This document shows, one piece after another, positions 13,967-21,283 of a stretch of 38,165 bases of DNA. Position 1 is the stretch's first letter. Every line of letters starts with the position of its first letter. The position numbers and the translations under genes were made by a program. The notes under the pieces are model-generated. The model had not been told where the DNA came from. It searched no databases and was given only the letters and a program-made list of their open reading frames with translations. This stretch comes from Kofleriaceae bacterium (GTDB taxonomy: Bacteria; Myxococcota_A; Polyangia; Haliangiales; Haliangiaceae), in NCBI GenBank assembly GCA_013368795.1, contig JABFXX010000535.1:1-38165 (forward strand), read 5' to 3'.

Positions 13967-15716
13967 GCCATGCGTCGGCGGCGCGCGCGACGTCAGACGC
14001 CGGTGCGCCGACATCGATCGCGACCGGGTCGCCGGTGATCCGCTGCAGCGCGCGCTGCGCGTAGTAGCGGACGAGCGGATAGTCGTGCGACAGCATCGGC
14101 ACGAGCGCGGCGACCGCGGTCTTGTCGCGAGCCTCGCCGAGCACGCCGATCGCGGCGGCCTGCTCGTGCGGCTTGCCACGTGCGAGCGTCGCGCGGATCG
14201 CGTTGACACCGAGGTCGTCGCCGTACAGCGCGCGCAGCGTGGTGCGGTCGTACTGCTTGCCCCACCAATCCTCCATCGTCGACACGATCTTCTCGACGCT
14301 GTAGTCGGCATGGCACAGCGCGCATTCGAGCGGCCGATCGGCGGTCACGCGCCGCGTCTCCGTCGGCGAGCCGATGCGGTGGTAGCGCACGAGCCCGTAG
14401 TCGAGGCCCATGTTCTTCTTCGCCATGTGACAGGCGATGCAAGCGGTCCCTGCACTGCCCTCCGCGTGATGCGTGTGGAGCTCGATCGCCTTCGCGGTCG
14501 CCATCTGCTTGTGGCAGCCGGTGCACAGCTTGTTGCCGGCGGGCGTGCCCATCGCGGCGAGCTTTGCCGGCGGATCCTCGACGTGCGGATCGTGACAGCC
14601 CGTGCACGCGAGCTGCGTCGAGCAGCCGCCGAGCTGGAAGTCGCGGCCCTCGCCGGAGTTCGTCGAGCTGCCGCCCGGATGCTGGTCGCGCCGCCCCGCG
14701 CCTTCCCACGTCCACTCGTACTGCGTGAACAGCACGGTGTGACACTTCGCGCAGATCCGATTGATCCATTGCGAGCGCGTGCCGGCGTGGCCCTTCGGCG
14801 GCGTGATGCCGACGAGCGGGCTGCGCGGCTCGAACGACGGCACGATCGACGAATCGATCGAGTGCTCGCGCGCACCGTTGTGGCAGGCCTCGCAGCCGAC
14901 GCCGAGCTCGACGAGATGCGTGCCGTCGAGATAGCGGCGCATCGCGTTCGCGGCCGCGGGCAGAAACGCCCGCAGCCCGGTCTCGTCCGGCTGGGCGCCG
15001 CCGAGGAAGCCGATCTCCGACGCGAGCTCTTTCTCGAGCCCGGTCTCGTCGAGCGCGTGCGCGGGCCACGTGCGCGACGGTGGCAGCACGCGATCGGACA
15101 GCTTGCCCTGATAGCCCGGCAACCCCGGACCGTAGAGCTCGTCGTAGAGCATCGTCACGTACGGCAGCGTGTTGTGACAGGGGATGCACTCGCGCGACCA
15201 CACGCCCTTCCACGACATGCGCGGGCGCTCCTTCACCATCACCGAGTAGCCCTTGTAGCGCCACGACTTCGTCGCGAACACGTACGTCGCGGGCAGCACG
15301 TGCTCGAGCCCGTCGCCGCCGTCCTCCTTGCCGATGAAGTCCTCGCGATAGCGACCGCCGACGACCTTCGTGATCCGGAAGCGGTGCGTGCCGGTCGCGT
15401 CGACGACGCGCATCGTCCGCTTGCCGTCGACCATCTCCATCGTCGCCGTCTCGCTGCCGACGTGCAGCGTCGCGCCATCGAACGGCGCACGGATCGTCGC
15501 GGTCGACGCATCGCGCGTCATGTTGCGCATCGGCGATGCCGCCCACTTGTCGTAGATCTCGTGGTGGCACTCGCTGCACGCCTTCGAGCCCGCGTAGTCG
15601 GCGCGCACGATGTTACTGGCGATGACGCCGCCGGCCGGCGTCGCGCGGGCGGGCGCCGGAGGAGGCTGGCCACACGCGGCCATCACGATCACGCACGCGA
15701 CGAGCGCCCGTTCCAC
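13941..15716 (-). CDS. octaheme c-type cytochrome lipoprotein with C-terminal HEAT-like repeats
   Basis: The product is 591 residues from a GTG start. A short signal peptide ends in MAAC (lipobox, C15). Eight CxxCH heme sites are visible: CSECH, CIPCH, CEACH, CAKCH, CTGCH twice, CIACH and CALCH. The first, in ADYAGSKACSECHHEIYDKW, has the form of a cytochrome c554/NrfA-like tetraheme domain, and extra histidines (HTHH, HHE) could be distal ligands. After the last heme, about 90 residues form HEAT-like helices (AIGVLGEARDKTAVAALVPM, VRYYAQRALQRITGD). It is probably an outer- or inner-membrane-attached periplasmic electron carrier. Similar proteins are annotated as multiheme cytochromes or nitrite/hydroxylamine-type reductases, but no catalytic CxxCK site is seen. 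Its 3' end overlaps the Pth2 gene. Confidence 0.9.
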   Translation of the reverse strand: MERALVACVIVMAACGQPPPAPARATPAGGVIASNIVRADYAGSKACSECHHEIYDKWAASPMRNMTRDASTATIRAPFDGATLHVGSETATMEMVDGKRTMRVVDATGTHRFRITKVVGGRYREDFIGKEDGGDGLEHVLPATYVFATKSWRYKGYSVMVKERPRMSWKGVWSRECIPCHNTLPYVTMLYDELYGPGLPGYQGKLSDRVLPPSRTWPAHALDETGLEKELASEIGFLGGAQPDETGLRAFLPAAANAMRRYLDGTHLVELGVGCEACHNGAREHSIDSSIVPSFEPRSPLVGITPPKGHAGTRSQWINRICAKCHTVLFTQYEWTWEGAGRRDQHPGGSSTNSGEGRDFQLGGCSTQLACTGCHDPHVEDPPAKLAAMGTPAGNKLCTGCHKQMATAKAIELHTHHAEGSAGTACIACHMAKKNMGLDYGLVRYHRIGSPTETRRVTADRPLECALCHADYSVEKIVSTMEDWWGKQYDRTTLRALYGDDLGVNAIRATLARGKPHEQAAAIGVLGEARDKTAVAALVPMLSHDYPLVRYYAQRALQRITGDPVAIDVGAPASDVARAADAWLRAAAARP

Positions 15717-15736
15717 CCGTCGTGCGTATCACGGTC

Positions 15737-16375
15737 TCAGGCGGTCCGACGATGCTTCTTGTGCTCGACCAGGCCCTCGGCGGTCAGCGCCGCGTCGACG
15801 GAGGGCCGCCCCTGGAGACGATCGTAGTAGTCCTCGAGGTTCGGCCAGATCTCGAGATCGATCTCGAACCGGTCGCACCAGCGGAGCAGCGGGACCATGT
15901 AGCAGTCGGCGACCGTGAACGTCTCGCCCATCAGATACGCGCGATCGACGAGCGACTTCTGCACGAAGTTGAACCGCTCGCCGATCTTGCCGCGCAGCCG
16001 CTCCTGCGTCGGCACCGGCGTATCCGGCGCGAACAGCGGGCTGAACTGCTTGTGGATCTCCGAGCCGATAAACCCGAGCCACTCCTGCAGCCGGTAGCGC
16101 GCCATCGTTCCGTTCGGCGGCGCGAGCTCCTTGGCCGGCGCGAGGTCGGCGATGTACTGCAGGATCGCGACGTTCTCGGTGAGAATCTCGCGTCCCGCGG
16201 TGTCGAGCTGGAGAGCCGGGACGTAGCCCTTGGGATTGATCGTGTAGTAGTCAGCGCCAGTCGCCGTGTGGTGCGAGCGCAGGTCGACGCGCTCGAGGTC
16301 GAACCCGCGTTCCGCCTCGATCAGCGCGACATGCGCTGCGAGTGCGCACGAACCGGGGGAGTAATACAGCTTCAT
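15737..16375 (-). CDS. glutathione S-transferase, beta class
   Basis: The product is 212 residues. Beta-class GSTs conjugate or reduce substrates with glutathione in the cytoplasm, and the N-terminal MKLYYSPGSCALAAHVALIE is almost diagnostic, with the catalytic Cys10 of the class. The glutathione-binding segment TINPKGYVPALQLD and the SNAIL-equivalent ILTENVAILQYIADL follow. The C-terminal helical domain carries GETFTVADCYMVPLLRW, the N-capping/hydrophobic staple region. The ATG at 16375 is used because it starts the first beta strand; a longer upstream frame adds residues with no homologous character. It lies 20 bp after the octaheme cytochrome start on the same strand, with GST upstream. 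Detoxification is the likely role. Confidence 0.92.
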   Translation of the reverse strand: MKLYYSPGSCALAAHVALIEAERGFDLERVDLRSHHTATGADYYTINPKGYVPALQLDTAGREILTENVAILQYIADLAPAKELAPPNGTMARYRLQEWLGFIGSEIHKQFSPLFAPDTPVPTQERLRGKIGERFNFVQKSLVDRAYLMGETFTVADCYMVPLLRWCDRFEIDLEIWPNLEDYYDRLQGRPSVDAALTAEGLVEHKKHRRTA

Positions 16376-16449
16376 ACAGCCTCCGTAGCCTGACGGAGCA
16401 TCGGTCGTGCCATGCGGATGTTTCGCAGCGCGAACTACGGGCATGGGCG

Positions 16450-17511
16450 ATGCACAGCTCGCTGTGCGTGGCGGGCAATCGGATCATCGAGGGCGTAGAC
16501 GTTCATGTTTGCAAGCTTCCAGCTTCCTCCTGGGCGATGACGATCGTGGAGGTGCGCGCCGACGGCACCATCGGTCTTGGCTACACGTACGAGCCACGCG
16601 CAGCCAGGTTGGTTCGCGCCAGTCTCGCGGATCTCGTGTGCGGCCAGGACGCGCTCGCGCTGGCGACGATCCACGGGCGGATGGTCGAAGCGGTCCGTCG
16701 TCTGGATCCCGAGCTCGCAGCCGCCGCGATCGCAGCCGTCGACATCGCGTTGTGGGATCTGAAGGCGCGTCTGCTCGGCGTTCCGCTGGCGTCACTGCTC
16801 GGCGCCGAGCGCGAGCAGGTCGTCCTCTGCCCGTGTGCGGGTTTCACGTCGCTCCGCCCCGACACGCTCGCCGGCGAGGTCGCCGAGTACGCCGTGCGAG
16901 GACACCGGCGGATCGCGATCGCGATCGATCCGATCCATGCGATCGAGCGCGTCGACATCGCGCGCGATGCCGCAGGCCCCGATGTCGAGCTCGTGGTCGA
17001 TGGACGGGGCACGTTCGGCGCCGACTCGGCGCTCGCGGTCGCCGATACGATCGCGTCGCATGGCGTGACCTGCTTCGTCGATCCTGTTCCTCACGACGAC
17101 ATCGACAATCTGCACTGGCTGCGCACGCGCTCGCCGCTCGCGATCGCATCCGGCCGTGCGTGCGTCGATCCGGTCGGGCTCGCGCGCCTGCTCGAGGCCG
17201 GCGCGGTCGACGTGCTGCTCGTCGACGCCACGCGCTGCCGTGGCATCACCGGATTCCTCGAGGCGGACGCGCTCGCGGCCGTTCACGGAATCCCGATCGC
17301 GAGCTTCGGAGCTCCCGCGGTTCACGCCCACGCCGGTCCCGCGTCGTCGCGGCACCTACATTTGTCGGCGCCCACCGAGCAGGCGCGCTTCGAGGCGCTG
17401 CTCTTCGATCACCTCGCGACGGTTCGCAAAGGCAGTGTCATGTTCGACGCAGGTCGCGCGGGGCTCGGCATCGAGCTTCGTCGCGACGAGATCCAGTGCA
17501 TGGCTGCGTGA
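16450..17511 (+). CDS. enolase-superfamily (mandelate racemase/muconate lactonizing-like) protein with lost active-site residues
   Basis: The product is 353 residues, the size of MR/MLE enzymes. The capping domain and the first barrel helices are clear (AAVDIALWDLKARLLGVPLA followed by SLLGAE). The barrel strands that carry catalysis are degenerate. The K-x-K on strand 2 is replaced by RRIAIAID, the first metal ligand is kept as D184 (LVVDGRG), and the second Glu is replaced in FVDPVP. The IAxGE third ligand reads IASGR (Glu to Arg at 236), D259 remains (LLVDATRCRGIT), and the last His becomes SFGAP. This looks like a pseudoenzyme or one with changed chemistry. ATG 16450 is the first codon before the capping domain. 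It is divergent from the GST gene, 74 bp apart. Confidence 0.72.
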   Translation: MHSSLCVAGNRIIEGVDVHVCKLPASSWAMTIVEVRADGTIGLGYTYEPRAARLVRASLADLVCGQDALALATIHGRMVEAVRRLDPELAAAAIAAVDIALWDLKARLLGVPLASLLGAEREQVVLCPCAGFTSLRPDTLAGEVAEYAVRGHRRIAIAIDPIHAIERVDIARDAAGPDVELVVDGRGTFGADSALAVADTIASHGVTCFVDPVPHDDIDNLHWLRTRSPLAIASGRACVDPVGLARLLEAGAVDVLLVDATRCRGITGFLEADALAAVHGIPIASFGAPAVHAHAGPASSRHLHLSAPTEQARFEALLFDHLATVRKGSVMFDAGRAGLGIELRRDEIQCMAA

Positions 17512-17644
17512 CGTCGACGCATGGTTTGCGCGTGTCGGAATCGCCCGCCGTGCGCGATTGCCACGAGGTGCCGCGAATACTTCGAGATCCGTTCGCGTGT
17601 TGTCGCGTACGTCGGCGGCACGTCCGCTGCAAACCGCGACAGCC

Positions 17645-18196
17645 ATGCACGGCTCGACCTCGGATCGCCGCCGCCTTCTCGACAAGCTGTTGCGCGAGCT
17701 CGTTCGCTCCGAAGCACAGGCCGTCGAGCACGCCCCTCGCGAAGCGAAGCGGATCGGCGAGACGCCGCCGGTCGACGCGCTTCGAGATGTCGCCGCTCAC
17801 GCCCTCGCGATGCGGCCACGCTTCACGCAGGTGCTCGATGGCCACGGCCTGGCCGCGGGGCGCGGTGGCATCAGTGCAACACTCGCGACGCTTCGCCAGC
17901 TGGTCACCGAGCGTATCCACGATTCGGAGCGCGCGTTCCGCGCGGCGCTGCTCGATCTCCGGCACGGCGTCGACGTCGTGCGCGTGCTCAGAGAAGTCGC
18001 TCGGCTCGAGGAGCTGTTCGCACTGATCCGGTGGTGTGATGACTGGCTGATCGCACGTCGCACACTCGTTGCGCGCGTCGAAGCACAGCTGGGATGGTTC
18101 GCAGAGCGGCCGGCTGAGCCTCTGCCGCCGCCGACGCCCCAAGCGCGCGAAGATGCGCCCGGCGAAGACCCTCCGGCATTCCTCGACGGTATCTGA
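17645..18196 (+). CDS. helical protein of unknown function
   Basis: The product is 183 residues, almost entirely predicted helix by eye: DRRRLLDKLLRELVRSEAQA, ATLRQLVTERIHDSERAFRA and LREVARLEELFALIRWCDD. The Pro/Glu-rich tail at about 155-183 looks disordered. There is no signal peptide or membrane segment. It could be a four-helix bundle (ferritin-like or rubrerythrin-like without obvious metal motifs), but I see no E-x-x-H pairs and make no functional call. It lies 133 bp downstream of the enolase-like gene in the same direction; that gap has no gene I can support. Confidence 0.55.
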   Translation: MHGSTSDRRRLLDKLLRELVRSEAQAVEHAPREAKRIGETPPVDALRDVAAHALAMRPRFTQVLDGHGLAAGRGGISATLATLRQLVTERIHDSERAFRAALLDLRHGVDVVRVLREVARLEELFALIRWCDDWLIARRTLVARVEAQLGWFAERPAEPLPPPTPQAREDAPGEDPPAFLDGI

Positions 18197-18510
18197 CGCG
18201 ACGAGACCGCCTGGCACGTCGATCGCAATACCAAACATCGGGCACACCAAGAATCGAAACTACGAAATGCGAAACGCAAACGGAGTTTCGAATCGCGGCG
18301 ACGAGGTTCACGCGAAGTGGTGATTCACGATGGCGAGGTCACGGAGGATCCCACGCTTGGTTGTGCCTTCCTTTTTCGCCGGCGCGGACTGAACACGTTC
18401 GCGCCGGCGCCGTCTTTGTGGGCGTGACGCACGAATTATCGTCGAGAGAGACCGCCGTTAGGCACGCAACCCACGGCCCCCGCACGAAATTCTTTCGGTA
18501 GAGTGCCCAC
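18197..18510. other. 314-bp intergenic region with inverted repeat, no protein gene
   Basis: No convincing coding frame was found. The part at 18235-18300 is clearly less GC-rich than its surroundings. It contains an inverted repeat of 11-base arms with one mismatch: GAATCGAAACT at 18251-18261 and AGTTTCGAATC at 18284-18294, with a 22-base spacer. A GC-rich hairpin with a weak T-run follows at 18377. A short frame of 20 codons (ATG 18330) has no support. The region could hold a small RNA or an operator plus the 3' end of the upstream transcript. Just before the next gene is TAGAGT at 18499-18504, a possible -10 element 6 bases ahead of the ATG. Confidence 0.5.
18377..18415 (+). terminator. 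candidate intrinsic terminator hairpin
   Basis: CGCCGGCGCG at 18377-18386 pairs perfectly with CGCGCCGGCG at 18400-18409 (10 bp, 13-base loop). It is followed by CCGTCTTTG, a weak T-run. A CTTTTT run also lies just before the left arm. The hairpin is 180 bases after the stop of the helical-protein gene and 95 bases before the trehalose gene, where a terminator would be expected. Confidence 0.5.
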
Positions 18511-20700
18511 ATGCCCGCCGAGTGGCAGAACCTCGCGTCGGCGGCCTCGATCATCATCGCGCTCGACCTCGACGGCACGCTGATTCCCTTCGCGCCGACG
18601 CCGCAGGACGCAACGCTCGATGCGCAGACCGAGGCCCTCCTCGATACACTTGCAGGCGCCCCCGGCGTCACGCTAGGCATCATCTCCGGCCGGCCGCGCG
18701 ACCTCGTCGTCGATCTCGCCGCGCGCTTCCCGAACATCGCGTTCGCGGCCGAGCACGGCGTCTGGCGCTTCGCCCACGGCGTGTGGGAGTCGGCCCTCGA
18801 TCCGGTCTCCCAGCTCGACGAGATCGAGCGCGCGCTGACCGGCCTCGCGAAGCGCTACGCCGGCGCGCTGGTCGAGCGCAAGACGTGCTCTGTTTGTCTC
18901 CACTGGCGTCGTGTCGCCGAACCCGCTCATCACCGCATCGCAGCTGCGGCCGAGGTCATCGTCGACGAGTGGCTCGAGACCCAGCCCTCGCTCGAGCGCC
19001 TCCCCGGCGTCGAGATGCTCGAGGTTCGCCACCGCGCCGCCCACAAGGGCTCCGCGCTCGCATGGCTTCGCGGTCATGGTCCCGCGGGCTCGCGCCTGCT
19101 CGCGATCGGCGACGACATCACCGACGAGGACATGTTCGTCTCGCTCCGCGACACCGACGTCGGCATCCTCGTCGCGGCCTCGCCGCGCCGCACGCAGGCC
19201 GGCCTGCGCCTCCCGTCGATCGCGGCGGTCCATCGCTTCCTGCGCTGGATCATCGACGCACGCACCGCGCGTCCCGATCAGACGAACCCGAACCTCCACG
19301 GCATGCCCGACGACGTCGTTGTCGCGCGTCCGCCTCGCCCTGCCGCTCCGGCGCAGCTCATCGTCGCGAGCAATCGCCTGCCCGCCGCCCCCACCGGCGA
19401 TCGCGCACGCGAGGTCGGCGGTCTCGTCTCCGCGCTCCTGCCCGCGCTCGAGAAGACGCAGGGCGTATGGCTCGGCTGGTCCGGTGCCGAGCGCGATCCG
19501 GGCCTCAAGCTCCGCGTCGAGCCGAGCGAGTCGTTCGTGCGCGCGCAGTTCGACTACCCGCTGACGTGGCGCCAGCGCTTCTACGCCGGGTTCTGTAACC
19601 GCTGCCTCTGGCCGCTCCTCCACGGGTTCCCGCGCGTTCATTACGCCGACGACGAGTGGAGTTGCTACGTCGACGCCAACCGCGGCTACGCGAAGATGCT
19701 CATGGAGCTCGGCAGCCCCAACGCCGAGATCTGGGTGCAGGACTTCCACCTGTTCCTCGTCGCGCGCGAGCTGCGCCGCTCCGGCCATCGCGGCCGCCTC
19801 GGCTTCTATCTCCATGTCCCGTTCCCCGCGCTCGACGTGATCGAGACGATGCCGTGGGCGACCGAGCTCATCGCCGCCCTGCTCGACTTCGATCGCATCG
19901 GCGTCCAGACCCAGCGCTGGGCCGAGAACCTCATCGCGACCGCGCGCGGCCTCCTCGGCAGCGAGGCCGAAGCGCGCGCACGCAGTCGCGTCCGCGTCAT
20001 CCCCGTCGGCATCGATCCCGATCGGTTCGCCTCCGCCGCCCAGTTCAAGGGCAACCCGAACGAGTCGACGAGCCTCGGCCTCGAAGCCATGCTCGGCGGC
20101 CGCAAGCTCATCCTCGGCGTCGACCGACTCGACTACTCCAAGGGCATCCCCGAGCGCCTCGAGGCCTATGCGCGCCTGCTCGAGAACTTCCCCGAGTGGC
20201 GCAACCAGGTCTCGTTCGTCCAGGTCTCGGTCCCGACGCGCTCCGACGTCCCCGAGTACGGCGAGCTCCGCTCGCGTGTCGAGGCGCTCGTCGGCCGCAT
20301 CAACGGCGCCTACGGCGAGGCGGACTGGGTCCCGGTCCGCTATCTCTATCGCTCGTACGAGCAGGAGACGCTCGCCCGCCTCTATCGGCAGGCGGCGGTC
20401 GGCCTCGTCACGCCGCTACGCGACGGCATGAACCTCGTCGCGAAGGAGTTCGTCGCGGCCCAGGATGTCGAGGATCCCGGCGTCCTGCTCCTGTCGAAGT
20501 TCGCCGGCGCCGCCGAGCACCTGACGCTCGCCCTGCTCACGAACCCGTACCACCCCGACGGTCTCGCCGCAGACCTCGATGCGGCGCTGCGCATGCCGCG
20601 CGAAGAGCGCATCACGCGAAACAGCGCGCTCAAGGCGATCGTGTGGCGCGACACCGCCGCGCGCTGGGCCGAGCGCTTCCTCGACGAGCTCCGGGGATAG
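18511..20700 (+). CDS. bifunctional trehalose-6-phosphate phosphatase/synthase, phosphatase domain first
   Basis: The product is 729 residues with two complete domains. Residues 13-250 are a HAD-type trehalose-6-phosphate phosphatase: DLDGTL at 19-24, SGRPRD, KGSALAWLRG and GDDITDEDMFV supply the four HAD motifs. Residues about 285-729 are a GT20 trehalose-6-phosphate synthase (OtsA-like): LIVASNRLP, VQDFHLFLVARELR, LGFYLHVPFPALDVIETMPW, GVDRLDYSKGIPERLEAY and LVTPLRDGMNLVAKEFVAAQ. It makes trehalose from UDP-glucose and glucose-6-phosphate in the cytoplasm, an osmo- and desiccation protectant. The order phosphatase-synthase is the reverse of plant and fungal fusions. All key motifs are intact, so both activities are expected. 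ATG 18511 gives a 12-residue lead to the phosphatase domain. Confidence 0.95.
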   Translation: MPAEWQNLASAASIIIALDLDGTLIPFAPTPQDATLDAQTEALLDTLAGAPGVTLGIISGRPRDLVVDLAARFPNIAFAAEHGVWRFAHGVWESALDPVSQLDEIERALTGLAKRYAGALVERKTCSVCLHWRRVAEPAHHRIAAAAEVIVDEWLETQPSLERLPGVEMLEVRHRAAHKGSALAWLRGHGPAGSRLLAIGDDITDEDMFVSLRDTDVGILVAASPRRTQAGLRLPSIAAVHRFLRWIIDARTARPDQTNPNLHGMPDDVVVARPPRPAAPAQLIVASNRLPAAPTGDRAREVGGLVSALLPALEKTQGVWLGWSGAERDPGLKLRVEPSESFVRAQFDYPLTWRQRFYAGFCNRCLWPLLHGFPRVHYADDEWSCYVDANRGYAKMLMELGSPNAEIWVQDFHLFLVARELRRSGHRGRLGFYLHVPFPALDVIETMPWATELIAALLDFDRIGVQTQRWAENLIATARGLLGSEAEARARSRVRVIPVGIDPDRFASAAQFKGNPNESTSLGLEAMLGGRKLILGVDRLDYSKGIPERLEAYARLLENFPEWRNQVSFVQVSVPTRSDVPEYGELRSRVEALVGRINGAYGEADWVPVRYLYRSYEQETLARLYRQAAVGLVTPLRDGMNLVAKEFVAAQDVEDPGVLLLSKFAGAAEHLTLALLTNPYHPDGLAADLDAALRMPREERITRNSALKAIVWRDTAARWAERFLDELRG

Positions 20701-20826
20701 CCGAAGGCGTAGCGACACAGGCAGCGGTCGAGTTCCGCGAGGACGCGATCCGCCCCGCTCTGCTGTCGCGTAAGAATTCGATACCATTATCATTTCGAAC
20801 CGTGGCGGAATGTCGCTGATTCGGGC

Positions 20827-20855
20827 TTGCGCCGGACGAAAGTGAAATCTATTTT
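20827..20855 (+). promoter_or_regulatory. possible sigma-70-type promoter of the mono-heme lipoprotein gene
   Basis: TTGCGC at 20827-20832 and TATTTT at 20850-20855 are 17 bp apart, each matching the housekeeping consensus at 4 of 6 positions. They lie in an AT-richer stretch (20776-20866) that contrasts with the surrounding GC-rich DNA. The predicted start site falls only about 5 bases before the ATG at 20867, so translation would be nearly leaderless. Confidence 0.35.
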
Positions 20856-20866
20856 CAAACTCGTTC

Positions 20867-21163
20867 ATGCGCCGAGTCGTCCTGGGCCTCCTGTTCGCGT
20901 CCGCCGCGGCATGCACGCCGCGCACGCCACCGATGGCGACCGCCAGTGATGCGTCGCGCGCGAACGTCGAGCTGGCTCAGCTTCAGGAGGGCCGCAAGCT
21001 CCTGCTCGGCAAGTGCGCGGGCTGCCACAAGACGCCGATGCCCGACGAGCACAGCGCCGCCGAGTGGCCGAAGATGATCGACGAGATGGCTGATCGCTCG
21101 AAGCTCGATCTCGCGCAGCGTTCGCTCATCGAGAAGTACCTCGTCGCGATGTCGACGAAGTAG
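20867..21163 (+). CDS. small mono-heme cytochrome c lipoprotein
   Basis: The product is 98 residues. Residues 1-16 are a lipoprotein signal (MRRVVLGLLFASAAAC). The mature part carries one heme-attachment motif, C50-A-G-C53-H54, followed by KTPMPDEHSAAEWPKMIDEM. The Met residues after the heme site (M58, M70 or M74) are candidate axial ligands. This is a common form of small periplasmic cytochrome, about half the usual 100-residue core plus signal. It would shuttle electrons in the periplasm while anchored to a membrane. No partner enzyme is adjacent; the octaheme cytochrome lies 5 kb away. The stop is followed by a tandem hairpin repeat that may end the transcript. Confidence 0.85.
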   Translation: MRRVVLGLLFASAAACTPRTPPMATASDASRANVELAQLQEGRKLLLGKCAGCHKTPMPDEHSAAEWPKMIDEMADRSKLDLAQRSLIEKYLVAMSTK

Positions 21164-21170
21164 CGCGTTG

Positions 21171-21255
21171 CTCGCGACCAGCGTCGCGCCGGATCGAACG
21201 AGCTCGCGACCAGCGTCGCGCCTCATCGAACGAGCTCGCGACCAGCGTCGCGCCG
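21171..21255. repeat. 32-bp tandem repeat, 2.7 copies, each with a hairpin
   Basis: Three units start at 21171, 21203 and 21235, exactly 32 bp apart; the first two are full and differ at two adjacent bases, and the third stops after 21 bases. Each unit contains CGCGACCAGCGTCGCG, a 6-bp perfect stem with a 4-base loop. The block sits between two converging genes (stops at 21163 and 21284), so it may act as a bidirectional transcription barrier or be a local slippage expansion. There are no spacers of unique sequence. Confidence 0.9.
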
Positions 21256-21283
21256 GCACCAGGTGTGCCGAGCGCAGCGCGGC

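Noticed and set aside
13881-15827. A 648-codon plus-strand open frame opposite the octaheme cytochrome
   Set aside because: The minus strand has eight CxxCH motifs and a lipobox in order; the plus frame is Arg-rich without structure.
21171-21255. CRISPR-like direct repeats
   Set aside because: The 32-bp units are contiguous with no unique spacers, and no cas genes are near.
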